From assembly GCA_964463915.1 (NCBI GenBank), contig CAYXEH010000003.1, positions 1 through 64,000 on the forward strand: 64,000 nt of DNA, in the 5' to 3' direction. Positions within the stretch are counted from its first letter, which is position 1; each line of letters starts with the position of its first letter. The notes beneath the pieces are model-generated. The model was not told the DNA's origin and did not search any database. It saw only the letters and a program-made list of their open reading frames with translations. This document shows positions 17,226-26,554 of the stretch, one piece after another. The position numbers and the translations under genes were made by a program. This DNA comes from PUPG01 sp964463915 (GTDB lineage: Bacteria > Bacteroidota > Bacteroidia > Bacteroidales > UBA7960).

Positions 17226-18902
17226 TTAATTATTTAATTGCTTTTCTTTTGTAAAGATAAGTTCTTTGGCGGTTTCAATCATTACCCTGGAAGGTTTTTC
17301 TCCACCCAGCATCTTGGCCACTTCATCAATCCGTTCATTTCTGTTCAGCTGCTTCAGATACGTATTGGTTTGCCCGTTTTCTACTGTTTTGTACACGAGG
17401 AAGTGGGAATCTCCTCGGGAGGCAATCTGCGGCAAATGTGTGATGGCCACCACCTGCATGGTTGCAGACATATGTTGCAGAATATTTGCCACCCGTGTAC
17501 TTGTTTCGCCGGAAATGCCGGTATCAATTTCATCGAATATAATGGTAGGAAGCAGCATTTTCTGTGATATTATGCTTTTGATGCTGAGCATAAACCTGGA
17601 CAGTTCACCCCCTGAAGCCACTTTTGATAAATCCTGCAGCTCCCCTCCCACATTGGCATTAAACAAAAAACCAATGTCATCCTTCCCATGTTTGGAAAAT
17701 GCTGCAAGGGGTTCCCTTTTTATCCTGAAGCGGGCACCCGGCATGCCAAGGTCTTGCAACAACTTCAGCACTTCTTTTTCTATTTCAGGAATGACCCGGG
17801 CACGGGTCTCAGATATTTCAGCTGCTTGAACTTCAAGATCTTCGGCGATTTGAAGGTTCAGCTGTTTACGGGCCTTAATTTTTTGTTCCAGGCTATCGGT
17901 TTTTTCAATCTTATGCTGGTATTGATCACGGATATCAAGCAACTCTTCTATGTCCGAGGCATTGTGCTTCAGCATAAGGTTGCGAATCTGATCCAGCTTT
18001 TCTTCAATCAATCTTGCCTGGTCAGGATCATAAACTATTTTGTCCCGGAGTGAGGAAACCTCAGCTGCAATATCTTTTGTTTCAATCAGGACGGAATCCA
18101 GTCGATCTGCCAGTTGACTGTAATCTTTACCAAATGTCTCCATCGACCGGAACAAGGAAACAGCCTCGTTGAGCTGATCGTGGATATTTATTTCAGCGTC
18201 CTGCAACAAGTGGATCGCTTTCCCCAGCTTAAGGCCAATTTCTTCGGCATTCCGTAATACCGACATCGCTTCTTCATTTCTTTGGTATTCTTCGGGATCA
18301 GGGGCAGCCTGTTTAATTTCATCAAGCTGAAAGTGATAATAATCAAGATCTGTCCTGGAATTGCGCTCCTCCTCTTCCATTTCCTTCAACATGCGGCAGG
18401 ATTGCCCGTATTGATCAAACAAGCTGCGGTATTCAGTCAATTTGTCAAGTTGCCCTGCAAAACTATCTACCACATCAAACTGGAAAGAGGAGGTGCCTAC
18501 AAGCAAACTCTCGTGCTGGGAATGAATATCAACGAGTTTTTCCGTAATGGCCTTCATCACGGAAAGCCTCACCGGGGTATCGTTGATAAATGCCCTGGAT
18601 TTGCCCTGGGGCGTGATCTCCCTTCTGAATAAAGATAAATCCTCATAATCAATATCATAGGCGTTAAAGGCGTCCTGTACCGGCAAGTCTTTGAGGGAGA
18701 AAGTCCCTTCAATGATGCATTTTTTGTTTTGGTCCCGCAGTACACGGGTGTCGGCTCTTTGGCCCAGGATAAGGGATAATGCGCCCAGAAGAATAGATTT
18801 ACCGGCTCCCGTTTCACCCGTAATAACGGTAAGGCCTTCACTGAACTTCGCATCAAGCTCCTCAATCAATGCGTAATTCCTAATCAGGAGGTGTTTTAGC
18901 AT
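17226..18902 (-). CDS. recN: DNA repair protein RecN
   Basis: A 558-residue SMC-like ATPase acting on double-strand breaks. The start at 18902 (MLKHLLIRNYALIEELDAKF) matches the family; the frame extends 54 bases upstream over the end of the DUF4835 gene, which I reject. Walker A is TGETGAGKSILLGAL near 30-38. A central coiled coil spans about 165-375 with a zinc-free hinge. The signature VASGGELSRFMLSIK (near 430) and Walker B TIIFDEIDTGISG (near 463) follow. Its place after coaBC and DUF4835 is the standard Bacteroidota arrangement. The protein is likely cytosolic and nucleoid-associated on damage. Confidence 0.96.
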   Translation of the reverse strand: MLKHLLIRNYALIEELDAKFSEGLTVITGETGAGKSILLGALSLILGQRADTRVLRDQNKKCIIEGTFSLKDLPVQDAFNAYDIDYEDLSLFRREITPQGKSRAFINDTPVRLSVMKAITEKLVDIHSQHESLLVGTSSFQFDVVDSFAGQLDKLTEYRSLFDQYGQSCRMLKEMEEEERNSRTDLDYYHFQLDEIKQAAPDPEEYQRNEEAMSVLRNAEEIGLKLGKAIHLLQDAEINIHDQLNEAVSLFRSMETFGKDYSQLADRLDSVLIETKDIAAEVSSLRDKIVYDPDQARLIEEKLDQIRNLMLKHNASDIEELLDIRDQYQHKIEKTDSLEQKIKARKQLNLQIAEDLEVQAAEISETRARVIPEIEKEVLKLLQDLGMPGARFRIKREPLAAFSKHGKDDIGFLFNANVGGELQDLSKVASGGELSRFMLSIKSIISQKMLLPTIIFDEIDTGISGETSTRVANILQHMSATMQVVAITHLPQIASRGDSHFLVYKTVENGQTNTYLKQLNRNERIDEVAKMLGGEKPSRVMIETAKELIFTKEKQLNN

Positions 18903-18952
18903 AGGGTTAATGGGATATTGATAATCAACAAAGATAACAAACTTTGGATTTA

Positions 18953-19864
18953 TCAATTATCCGACGCCATCTGACGGTATTCAGAACTGTTTGAAGGGTC
19001 AATTTCCGAAAGGATCTCGATGGCCTTATCCCTTTCAACGGCAGGAGCCTCAGCAAATAAGTTAATCAGTTCATCACTTTTTGCTGCCAGTACAACCTGC
19101 ATTAACAAACTGCCAGGGCGTTCCCTGTGAGACTGCTGAAGCATTTCAAGTGCATTTAACACCTCTCCCCTTGCAAGATCCATGTTGTCAGTCATTTTAT
19201 CGAAACCCTGCCTGTGATAAACATACATCGCCTCTCGTATCTCCCTGTGGGTATTATTCAATAGGTTCTCCGCAAGCCAGTATCGGTTCCGCTGACTTTC
19301 GTATGATTTCCATCCCGCCTGGGGTGCATTTTGGCCCTGGTTAACGATTTCCTGTGCTTTTTCAAAAAAGGGAGTGCCTCCCAGGGGGGCATAAGTATCA
19401 AAATCAAAACCGATAACGACATAGGCATAAAAAGCCACTACGGAGGTCAGATTGGATAAAAAGGAATTTTCGGCATACTCCAGGGGCTCGTTTTCCCGGT
19501 AGGTAAATACCAGGTCCCTGTCGCGGTGACTAAAGACCGGTGAATTGTAAGCTGTTTCATAAACGGGCCGCCGTGACTGCACCTGTATGCTAGCCCGGTA
19601 TTCATCGCTTCCCTCCTGTTCATCAATGGTAATCTGCATGGAAGCTTCAATCCGCTCCTGGGTTTCAAGCTGATATTCCGTCCAGTTGGTCTGGTTGACG
19701 AACTCGGTAAGTTCGGAGCGAAGATCCTGCATGATCTGCCGTTCACGATCTGACATACCGGGTGTTGAGATGGAAATCTGGCAATTCAGTTCTTGTGCCG
19801 GAGCAATGAGCACGGTAAAAAGCCCCATGAATAAAACAATGGAAATATATCTAAGTATTGTCAT
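18953..19864 (-). CDS. DUF4835 family exported protein
   Basis: A 303-residue secreted protein typical of Bacteroidota. It has a signal peptide (MTILRYISIVLFMGLFTVLIAPAQ, split near residue 23) followed by ELNCQISIS, which starts the DUF4835 domain. Further conserved parts are NWTEYQLETQERIEASM, a beta-rich core up to about residue 140, and VVAFYAYVVIGFDFDTYAP, then a helical C-terminal half. The gene overlaps coaBC by four bases (ATGA), suggesting translational coupling, and precedes recN. No biochemical role is known; position in the bamD-recN block is conserved across the phylum, hinting at an envelope function. Confidence 0.88.
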   Translation of the reverse strand: MTILRYISIVLFMGLFTVLIAPAQELNCQISISTPGMSDRERQIMQDLRSELTEFVNQTNWTEYQLETQERIEASMQITIDEQEGSDEYRASIQVQSRRPVYETAYNSPVFSHRDRDLVFTYRENEPLEYAENSFLSNLTSVVAFYAYVVIGFDFDTYAPLGGTPFFEKAQEIVNQGQNAPQAGWKSYESQRNRYWLAENLLNNTHREIREAMYVYHRQGFDKMTDNMDLARGEVLNALEMLQQSHRERPGSLLMQVVLAAKSDELINLFAEAPAVERDKAIEILSEIDPSNSSEYRQMASDN

Positions 19865-21063
19865 AGGTGTTTCTCTACCATGTTGGCAATTTCCAACGCC
19901 GTCGCTTTCTTGGTCTGTAAAGGATAACGGAAAATTTCGTGCTTATTGTCTATGATGCTGATTTTATTGGTATCATGCGCAAAGCCCGCACCTTCATCAC
20001 CAAGGGAGTTAAGTACAATGAAGTCAAGGTGTTTCTCTTTGAGCTTTTTGATGGCGTTGGTTTCTTCATGGTCAGTTTCCAGGGCAAATCCAACCAGTAA
20101 CTGCTGCTTTTTTTCCGCTCCCATCCTGGCAAGAATATCTGTTGTTGGCTGCAATTCAATATGGAGAGGACTATCCTGGCTGTTCTTTTTGATCTTATGA
20201 GGGTGTATTTTTGCCGGCTTATAGTCTGATACGGCGGCTGCCATTATAGCAGCATCAACCCCGGGATAATATTTCATACAGGCATTGAGCATCTCTTCTG
20301 CAGTAGTTACCCGCACGAGATTGATATTGGCCGATTTGGTTTGCAGGTGAGTCGGGCCTGAAATAAGATGTATCCCGGCTCCCCGGGCTGCAAGCTCTTC
20401 TGCAAGGGCAAATCCCATTTTGCCTGAAGAGTGGTTGCCCAGGTACCTGACCGGATCAATTGCTTCCCTGGTGGGACCAGCGGTAATGAGTATTTTCTTA
20501 TTGTGAAGGGACAGGTCGGGATGGGTAAGGTAAGACTTAATTTTGGCAAAAATGGCCTCCGGTTCCTCCATTCTTCCCTTTCCCTCATATCCGCAGGCCA
20601 GATAGCCCTCGGTGGGGTCAATGATTTGCACACCCTTTTCCCGCAATCTGCCAATATTCTCCTGCACAGCCCAATGCGCATACATTTTACAATTCATGGC
20701 CGGTGCAATAAAAACCTGCCGATCGAAGGCCAGTAAAGAAGTGGACAAAGCGTCATCGGCGATTCCGTTGGCAAGTTTGCCAATGACATTGGCGGTAGCG
20801 GGAGCCACCACAAACACATCTCCCCAGTCAGTAAGGGATACGTGCTCTGTGGTATAGTCATTCTGATCACCAAAAACCTGGTGGTAAACTTTGTGTTCGC
20901 TAAGCGATTCAAGGGTCACCCTTGTGATGAATTCAAATGCATTGGTCGTCCCTACGACCTTCACCTCCGCACCGGCTTTGCGAAAAAGACGGATCAGGTA
21001 AGCTGCCTTATAAGCGGCAATACCGCCGGAAATTCCAAGTATGACTTTTTTTCCCGTCAGCAT
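19861..21063 (-). CDS. coaBC: Bifunctional phosphopantothenoylcysteine decarboxylase / phosphopantothenate-cysteine ligase
   Basis: A 400-residue fused enzyme for two steps of coenzyme A synthesis. The N-terminal CoaC flavoprotein half (1-~185) shows GISGGIAAYKAAYLIR, the active-site His in TTEHVSL, the PAMN motif in VFIAPAMNCKMY, and Cys in GYLACGYEGKGRM. The C-terminal CoaB half (~190-400) starts ILITAGPTREAIDPVRYLGNHSSG and contains AAAVSDYKP and the Lys-rich KIKKN that binds the substrate. Together with the type II pantothenate kinase at 62764 this supplies both ends of the upper CoA pathway. It lies between rpoZ (60-base gap) and the DUF4835 gene (overlap). Confidence 0.96.
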   Translation of the reverse strand: MLTGKKVILGISGGIAAYKAAYLIRLFRKAGAEVKVVGTTNAFEFITRVTLESLSEHKVYHQVFGDQNDYTTEHVSLTDWGDVFVVAPATANVIGKLANGIADDALSTSLLAFDRQVFIAPAMNCKMYAHWAVQENIGRLREKGVQIIDPTEGYLACGYEGKGRMEEPEAIFAKIKSYLTHPDLSLHNKKILITAGPTREAIDPVRYLGNHSSGKMGFALAEELAARGAGIHLISGPTHLQTKSANINLVRVTTAEEMLNACMKYYPGVDAAIMAAAVSDYKPAKIHPHKIKKNSQDSPLHIELQPTTDILARMGAEKKQQLLVGFALETDHEETNAIKKLKEKHLDFIVLNSLGDEGAGFAHDTNKISIIDNKHEIFRYPLQTKKATALEIANMVEKHL

Positions 21064-21123
21064 TCTGATAAAGCCTGCGCGAAATGCCCTGAAGACAAAG
21101 CCGGACAGGACTTTTTGAATTAA

Positions 21124-21456
21124 TTATTTGCCTTCGTCCTCTTGTTCCGGAACCCGGAAATATACATTCCCGTTCAGGTATTCACTAATGGCAATGAGGC
21201 TTGGCTTGGGAAGCTGTTCGTAATGCCGGGCTATTTCAATCTGTTCGCGGTTTTCAAAAACCTCTTCCAGGTTGTCAGTTGAACTGGCAAATTCTTCCAG
21301 TTTGGAATTAAGCTCATCACGCATCTCCTGACCAATCTGATTGGCTCGCTTGCTAATGATTACCAGGCTTTGATAAATATTTTCAGTATCCCTGTCAAAC
21401 TGTCTTAAGTCGCGGGTTACGGTTGTAGTTTCCGTTTTGACTTTTTTATAATTCAT
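21124..21456 (-). CDS. rpoZ: RNA polymerase omega subunit (Bacteroidota type)
   Basis: A 110-residue Rpb6/omega homologue. The conserved core is near residues 30-60 (NIYQSLVIISKRANQIGQEM), followed by a coiled-coil segment and the conserved ending of this lineage, PKPSLIAISEYLNGNVYFR. Omega binds the beta-prime subunit and helps polymerase assembly. The N-terminal lead MNYKKVKTETTTVTRDLRQFD is typical of Bacteroidota. The gene sits 3 bases after bamD and 60 bases before coaBC, exactly the block seen across the phylum, which makes the assignment stronger than sequence alone. Confidence 0.9.
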   Translation of the reverse strand: MNYKKVKTETTTVTRDLRQFDRDTENIYQSLVIISKRANQIGQEMRDELNSKLEEFASSTDNLEEVFENREQIEIARHYEQLPKPSLIAISEYLNGNVYFRVPEQEDEGK

Positions 21457-21459
21457 AAT

Positions 21460-22350
21460 TTATTGATTAATTTCCGTCGATTCTTGTTGGGTTATTTCAG
21501 GATCCGGCTCCTCACGCTCAGTTGTAGGTGATAGATCCATTTTCCTGACTTCTTCAATGGCCTGCCTGGCAGAATCCCTGAGTTTTTCAGCTTCATCGAT
21601 ATACTCTCCATCGGGATACCGGCGGGCAAGTTCCCTGTAGGCCTGCAAAACGTCCTCATAACGTTCCTCCTGCCGCTGAACGATACTAAAGGAAGCATAT
21701 TCATAATAGGCCTTTACAGCCATAAAAAAGGCTTCTTCCCTGTACTCTGTATCCGGGAAATCCTTCACCAATGTTTCAAAAGTAATCGCTGCTGCCAGGT
21801 AATCTCCGATTTTCATGTAAAGGTTGGCTTTGTCGTACCTTTTCTTCTCAAGTTTCAGACGGAGTTCGTCAATAAGGTCATTGGCGTCCGTTACTTTTTC
21901 ACTATTGGGATACCGATTGATGAAATTCTGCAGAGACCGGATCGCTTCCCGGGTACTGGTTTGATCCAGGGAATATCTCGGTGATTCAAGGTAATTACAG
22001 TAAGCGCTAAGGAAGAGGAACTCTTCTGCATGTTCACTGCGCGGATATGCATCTACAAATGTTTTCAGGTAGTGACTGGCCAGGGCGTAACTTCCCTGCT
22101 CGTAATGAGCCAGGGCATAATAATAGTTAATGGTTTCTGCTTCCGGGGTTCCACGGTATACCGGGATCACATCCTCCAGTAAGGCAATGGTTCGGCCATA
22201 ATCCTCCTCCTCAAAATACTCAATCGCCATTTCATATTTCTTCTCATAATCATCACTGCGCAATAGCTGCTGGTACTGGCCGCAGGATTGCAGGATGAAC
22301 AAAAAGGAAAAAAGTGCGATTATGCGGGCAATTCGGTTCGGTTTCAGCAT
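21460..22350 (-). CDS. bamD: Outer membrane assembly lipoprotein BamD
   Basis: A 296-residue lipoprotein of the BAM complex that folds beta-barrels into the outer membrane. The signal ends in a lipobox (LFSFLFILQSC) with Cys23. The rest is five TPR-like helical pairs: YEMAIEYFEEEDYGRTIALLE, then YALASHYLKTFVDAYPRSEHAEE, YPNSEKVTDANDLIDEL, YLAAAITFETLVKDFPDTEY, and the last near residue 225 (YEDVLQAYRELARRYPDGEY). The C-terminal ~25 residues are acidic and disordered. It heads the rpoZ-coaBC-DUF4835-recN series; rpoZ follows after 3 bases. Confidence 0.93.
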   Translation of the reverse strand: MLKPNRIARIIALFSFLFILQSCGQYQQLLRSDDYEKKYEMAIEYFEEEDYGRTIALLEDVIPVYRGTPEAETINYYYALAHYEQGSYALASHYLKTFVDAYPRSEHAEEFLFLSAYCNYLESPRYSLDQTSTREAIRSLQNFINRYPNSEKVTDANDLIDELRLKLEKKRYDKANLYMKIGDYLAAAITFETLVKDFPDTEYREEAFFMAVKAYYEYASFSIVQRQEERYEDVLQAYRELARRYPDGEYIDEAEKLRDSARQAIEEVRKMDLSPTTEREEPDPEITQQESTEINQ

Positions 22351-22383
22351 GAATGGATCAGCGTATTATTGGTTCCTTTGGTT

Positions 22384-22405
22384 TTTAGCATCTTCTCATG
22401 CTAAA
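22384..22405. other. Short hairpin between LiaF-like gene and bamD
   Basis: TTTAGCAT (22384-22391) and ATGCTAAA (22398-22405) form a perfect 8-base stem with a 6-base loop, inside the 115-base gap upstream of bamD. No T-run follows on the minus strand, so termination would be weak. It may be part of the bamD leader. Confidence 0.4.
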
Positions 22406-22465
22406 CAACTTGCAAAGTTAATAAATTTTACTACCTGCAAACTTAAAAAACCATAAATGACTACT

Positions 22466-23173
22466 TCAGGCAGTTTTAATATCAAGCCCGCTGAACAACA
22501 AGACCCCCCTGATGTATAAAACCTTTTCATGGTCAGTATGGGCCGGTTTTTTTAACCTTTTGTCAGATACATCGGCAAATATGGTGGTCACCTCTGTTTT
22601 AACCTCCCAGTCTTCCGGAACAAATACATTGCACCCACTGAACAAAGAGGAAAGTTGAATGGCCCCTCCCCTTTTATTCAGACCGGCATTTTTAAAATTA
22701 AGGTCTGCTCCGGCAAAAATGCAGGTGATTTCTCCGTGGGAAAAAGATTTGGATTCAATAAGCCTGATTCCTCCACCGAATACATTAACTACTTCCAGAT
22801 CTTCTGCCTGTTCGGTTTGTTTATCACCGGACCTTTCTTTTTTTTTGAAAAACAAACGGGGAAATAACAACACGATTCCGCCAAGAAGCAGTAAAAGCGG
22901 AATGGCTGTACGGATAAGCATCCTGAGGTCTACCCCGAAATGGCTTCTCGCCATAAAAAAAGCCCCGATAAATAAAAGAACCAAACCGCTTGTGCTGTTT
23001 TCCCTGGAGGCGATCAGAATGATCCCCAGAACGATCAGTATCATTTGCCATGATAGCAGAAAATCCGGTAAAGGAAGGTACACAACGACCCCGGCGAGTT
23101 TCATCAATAAAAGGGCGCCCAGGGCCACAAAAAGCAGTCCGATAATAATACGTGCAAGATTGGATGTTTTCAT
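22466..23173 (-). CDS. LiaF-like membrane protein
   Basis: A 235-residue protein. I chose the ATG at 23173 (MKTSNLARIIIGLLFVALGALLL); the frame is open further upstream. Four hydrophobic helices fill about residues 5-115, matching the LiaF N-terminal transmembrane domain. The C-terminal half (about 135-235) is a beta-rich LiaF-C type domain with EDLEVVNVFGGGIRLIESKSF split over its first strands, and FAGADLNFKNA. In Firmicutes LiaF represses the cell-envelope stress kinase LiaS; Bacteroidota homologues usually lack that partner, and none is seen here. A role in envelope sensing is possible but unproven. It is upstream of bamD on the same strand. Confidence 0.75.
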   Translation of the reverse strand: MKTSNLARIIIGLLFVALGALLLMKLAGVVVYLPLPDFLLSWQMILIVLGIILIASRENSTSGLVLLFIGAFFMARSHFGVDLRMLIRTAIPLLLLLGGIVLLFPRLFFKKKERSGDKQTEQAEDLEVVNVFGGGIRLIESKSFSHGEITCIFAGADLNFKNAGLNKRGGAIQLSSLFSGCNVFVPEDWEVKTEVTTIFADVSDKRLKKPAHTDHEKVLYIRGVLLFSGLDIKTA

Positions 23174-23354
23174 GGTCAAAAAGAATATGATTGTCAGCAG
23201 CAAAATTAGTATTTTTATCGTGACAGATTGTCGTGTGAAAGAAAAAAAGTGATTGAATCCCGATACGCGCAAACAACCACATATATTAATTGTTATTTAG
23301 GTATTATGATACTGTGTTTGATCATTTTTTATATTTATTAAACATTCAGACCAG

Positions 23355-25742
23355 ATGAATAAATACCTATTTGCATTGTTTGTTGTTTTTCTGGTTTCAC
23401 CCGAATTCCTGATCTCCCAGACAGGGACCATCCGCGGACGGGTGTTTAATGAGGACACCAATGAAGCGCTTCCTTTTGTAAACCTGGTCATTGAAGGCAC
23501 AAATACCGGGAGCACCACCGACCTGGACGGACAATTCCTTTTTACAGGCGTTGAACCCGGATTTGTCCGCCTGCGGGTGTCTGCTGTTGGCTTCGAGGGG
23601 CGCCTCAGCGAGGAATTCATGGTTACCGGGAATCGTACCGCCAATATCGATATCGGGTTGAAGGAAAAAAGTGTGGAACTGGATGCGGTAGAAGTCAGTG
23701 TTTCCCAATTTGAAAAAAACCCCGAAAGCCCTGTCTCACTCAGACGACTGGGCATTAAGGAGATTGAACGCAGTCCTGGCGGCAACAGGGATATATCCAA
23801 AGTAATACAGGGATTGCCCGGTGTGGCTGCCACCCCTTCTTTCCGCAATGATGTGATTGTTCGTGGCGGAGGACCGGCAGAAAACAGTTTTTTCCTTGAC
23901 GGGATTGAGATCCCCAATATCAATCATTTTGCCACACAGGGTGCCAGCGGTGGTCCAGTCGGAATTATTAACACGGATTTTATCCGGGAAGTGGAAATGT
24001 ATTCAGGTGCTTTTCCGGCTTCCCGTGGGAAAGCCTTAAGTTCTGTGTTCGAATTCAGGCAGGTCAACGGCAACCCGGACAAGTTTAATTTCCAGGCTAC
24101 CCTTGGGGCCAGTGACCTGGCGTTGACCGCTGATGGCCCTTTGAGTGGGAATACCACCTTCATTGCCTCTGCCAGACGCTCCTACCTCCAGTTTTTATTC
24201 AGTGTTGTGGGCTTACCCTTCCTTCCCACCTATAATGGCTTTCAGTTTAAAACCAATACCCGCATCACAGAAAACGCGACCCTGAGCATCCTGGGAATAG
24301 GTGCCATTGATCAGTTTGAATTGAACCTTGGCGCCAACGAGACCGAGGAACAACGGTATATCCTGGACTATCTGCCGGTGAATGAACAGTGGAACTATGC
24401 AATTGGTGGGGTTTACAGGATGTTCAGGAATAACGGGACGGAAACATGGGTCCTCAGCCGGAATATGTTGAGAAACTCCGCATTCAAATATCCCGGGAAC
24501 GATGAGTCCATGGCAAGGACACTGGATTATGCTTCAGATGAAATCGAAAACAAATTCCGGTACGAAAGAAGACTCTCATTGGGTCCTTATACCTTGCAGA
24601 CAGGGGCCGGTGGTGAATACGCGAAATTTACCAGTGATACCTATCAGGAAGTCTTCCGTGGGGGAAATGCGGATACCCTTTCTTTTTATTCCTCTTTTGA
24701 CATGTTCAGGTGGAGTGTTTTCGGTCAGCTTTCCAGGAGGGTAATGAACGACCGCCTGTCCCTTTCTTTTGGTCTTCGCAGTGACGCCAATAATTATTCC
24801 GAGAGCATGTCCAGTCTCTCAGACCAGCTTTCCCCACGATTCTCTGCATCCTATACCATTACGGAAGGCTTTTTTCTGAATGCAAATGCAGGCAGGTATT
24901 ATCAGCTTCCTGCCTACACCACCATGGGCTTTCGCAACAACCAGGGAATGATGATCAACCGGGAGAACGGATTGACCTATATCCAGGCCGATCACCTGGT
25001 GGGCGGAGTGGAAGTGCTTCCCCGTCAAAACAGCACGATAACCCTGGAGGGATTTTATAAAACTTACCGCAACTATCCTTTCTCTGTGAATGATTCCGTG
25101 GCCCTGGGAAGCCAATCTGCCGATTTCGGCATTGTCGGAGGTGAAGAGGTAAGGTCAACGGGGAAGGGAAGAGCATACGGAGCGGAATTGTATTACAGGG
25201 ATGAAGACCTTTGGAACTGGAATATAATCTTATCTTATACGTATGTCCGCAGCGAATTTAAAAATATTGCGGATGAATTTATTCCTTCAGCCTGGGACAG
25301 TCGTCATATTCTCAATATTACCGGGTTAAGAAATCTTCCCAACAACTGGGAGGTCGGGTTTAAATGGCGATTTAGCGGTGGCAATCCTTATACCCCTTAT
25401 GACCTGGAACGTTCAGGCATTGCCAGTGCCTGGGATGTACAGGGGATGGGTTACCTTGATTATTCCCGTTTCAACAGCAGGCGATTGTCTTCATTTCATG
25501 AATTGAATGTAAGGGTCGATAAGCAGTTTTTCCTGGATAACTTTTCGCTTATGCTCTATTTGGATGTGCAGAATATTTACAATTTTCAGGCTGAACAACC
25601 CCCAATACTAATTCGTAAAGAGGATTCAGCAGGAAGTCCGGTTCAGTATAAGGAAAACGGTATCCGGAAATATGAATTGAAAGAACTGAAGAACTCGGTT
25701 GGCAGTGTATTGCCCAGCATAGGCATTATATTTCTTTTGTAA
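23355..25742 (+). CDS. TonB-dependent outer membrane receptor with carboxypeptidase-like N-terminal domain
   Basis: A 795-residue outer membrane protein. A signal peptide (about 1-21, ending FLISQ) is followed by a CarboxypepD regulatory-like domain (about 24-108: GTIRGRVFNEDTNEALPFVN). The plug then runs from about 120 to 235, with DISKVIQGLPGVAATPSFRN, DVIVRGGGPAENSFFLDGI and a typical end at GKALSSVFEF. The remaining ~550 residues alternate as beta strands ending in the hydrophobic IGIIFLL expected of a barrel. It is the non-SusC type: no SusD partner follows. A small exported protein is encoded 20 bases downstream. The substrate is unknown; no siderophore, vitamin or glycan genes are adjacent. 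Confidence 0.9.
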   Translation: MNKYLFALFVVFLVSPEFLISQTGTIRGRVFNEDTNEALPFVNLVIEGTNTGSTTDLDGQFLFTGVEPGFVRLRVSAVGFEGRLSEEFMVTGNRTANIDIGLKEKSVELDAVEVSVSQFEKNPESPVSLRRLGIKEIERSPGGNRDISKVIQGLPGVAATPSFRNDVIVRGGGPAENSFFLDGIEIPNINHFATQGASGGPVGIINTDFIREVEMYSGAFPASRGKALSSVFEFRQVNGNPDKFNFQATLGASDLALTADGPLSGNTTFIASARRSYLQFLFSVVGLPFLPTYNGFQFKTNTRITENATLSILGIGAIDQFELNLGANETEEQRYILDYLPVNEQWNYAIGGVYRMFRNNGTETWVLSRNMLRNSAFKYPGNDESMARTLDYASDEIENKFRYERRLSLGPYTLQTGAGGEYAKFTSDTYQEVFRGGNADTLSFYSSFDMFRWSVFGQLSRRVMNDRLSLSFGLRSDANNYSESMSSLSDQLSPRFSASYTITEGFFLNANAGRYYQLPAYTTMGFRNNQGMMINRENGLTYIQADHLVGGVEVLPRQNSTITLEGFYKTYRNYPFSVNDSVALGSQSADFGIVGGEEVRSTGKGRAYGAELYYRDEDLWNWNIILSYTYVRSEFKNIADEFIPSAWDSRHILNITGLRNLPNNWEVGFKWRFSGGNPYTPYDLERSGIASAWDVQGMGYLDYSRFNSRRLSSFHELNVRVDKQFFLDNFSLMLYLDVQNIYNFQAEQPPILIRKEDSAGSPVQYKENGIRKYELKELKNSVGSVLPSIGIIFLL

Positions 25743-25762
25743 ATCATTTTAAAACGGGGGCC

Positions 25763-26554
25763 ATGCAAATCAAACATCTATTTTACTATACAGCTGTCTT
25801 ACTCATATTCTCCATATTATTTGTTACGGATGATTCTTTCCAGCGACAAGTCTCCGGACAGATCCGCAGAGGCCAGTCCGGCAATGATCCTGAGGGGTAT
25901 GAAATGATTTATACCCTCCGGGATTCCGCAGGTCCTGTAATGGAAGTGGTTTTCCAACAAGGAAGGGCGCACAATCATCCACTTATGGCTGTCTGGATTG
26001 AAGATTCGAATGGGAATTATATCCAGACACTTTTTGTGGCTGAATCTATCGGGCGCGGTGTATTCAGACATGGAGATTCCTCTGACGGAAGGTGGAAGCC
26101 GGGACCAATCAGACGCCCTGCAGCCCTCCCCTATTGGAGTCATCAAAGGGGCATCAGGGCTGAAGACGGGTATTATCTGCCCACCCATGACAACCCGGTG
26201 CCGGATGCCATAACAGGACCCACCCCAAAAGGTAATTTTATACTTCATTCCAGGGCTTCTGCCGGATCATCCCGGGAGTTTATTGTACTGCTGGAACTTA
26301 ATCAATCCTGGGACTGGAACGAATACTGGACAAATAACAAATTCCCCGGTGACGAACATTATATGTCCTCCAGTCAGCCTGCCCTGGTATACATGGTTTC
26401 CGTAGACCTTGATAACGGGATCAGCGAATATGAACTCCTGCCTGCCGGGCACAGTCACTGGTCCGGACAGAATGGAAACCTTTATGAAGATCTGGAAACC
26501 ATCACCACGGCCCTTGACATTGCCGAAACGATTATGGTCCGTTTTCCGGACTAA
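25763..26554 (+). CDS. Exported protein of unknown function, DUF2271-like
   Basis: A 263-residue protein with an N-terminal membrane or signal segment (about residues 8-24, FYYTAVLLIFSILFVT). The body resembles a Bacteroidota family related to DUF2271: AVWIEDSNGNYIQTLFVAES, then GRGVFRHGDSSDGRWKPG, PAALPYWSHQRG and PVPDAITGPTPKGNFILH, and near the end FPGDEHYMSSSQPALVYMVSVD and SHWSGQNGNLYEDLE. There is no cysteine for lipid anchoring. The strongly conserved-looking Trp/His/Gly motifs suggest a beta-sandwich fold. It starts 20 bases after the TonB receptor and is probably co-transcribed, so it may be that receptor's periplasmic partner. The family call is tentative. Confidence 0.55.
   Translation: MQIKHLFYYTAVLLIFSILFVTDDSFQRQVSGQIRRGQSGNDPEGYEMIYTLRDSAGPVMEVVFQQGRAHNHPLMAVWIEDSNGNYIQTLFVAESIGRGVFRHGDSSDGRWKPGPIRRPAALPYWSHQRGIRAEDGYYLPTHDNPVPDAITGPTPKGNFILHSRASAGSSREFIVLLELNQSWDWNEYWTNNKFPGDEHYMSSSQPALVYMVSVDLDNGISEYELLPAGHSHWSGQNGNLYEDLETITTALDIAETIMVRFPD

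Noticed and set aside
23297..23923. A 208-residue ORF antisense to the TonB receptor
   Set aside because: Proline/serine/arginine-rich shadow of the signal and plug region; no recognisable domain.
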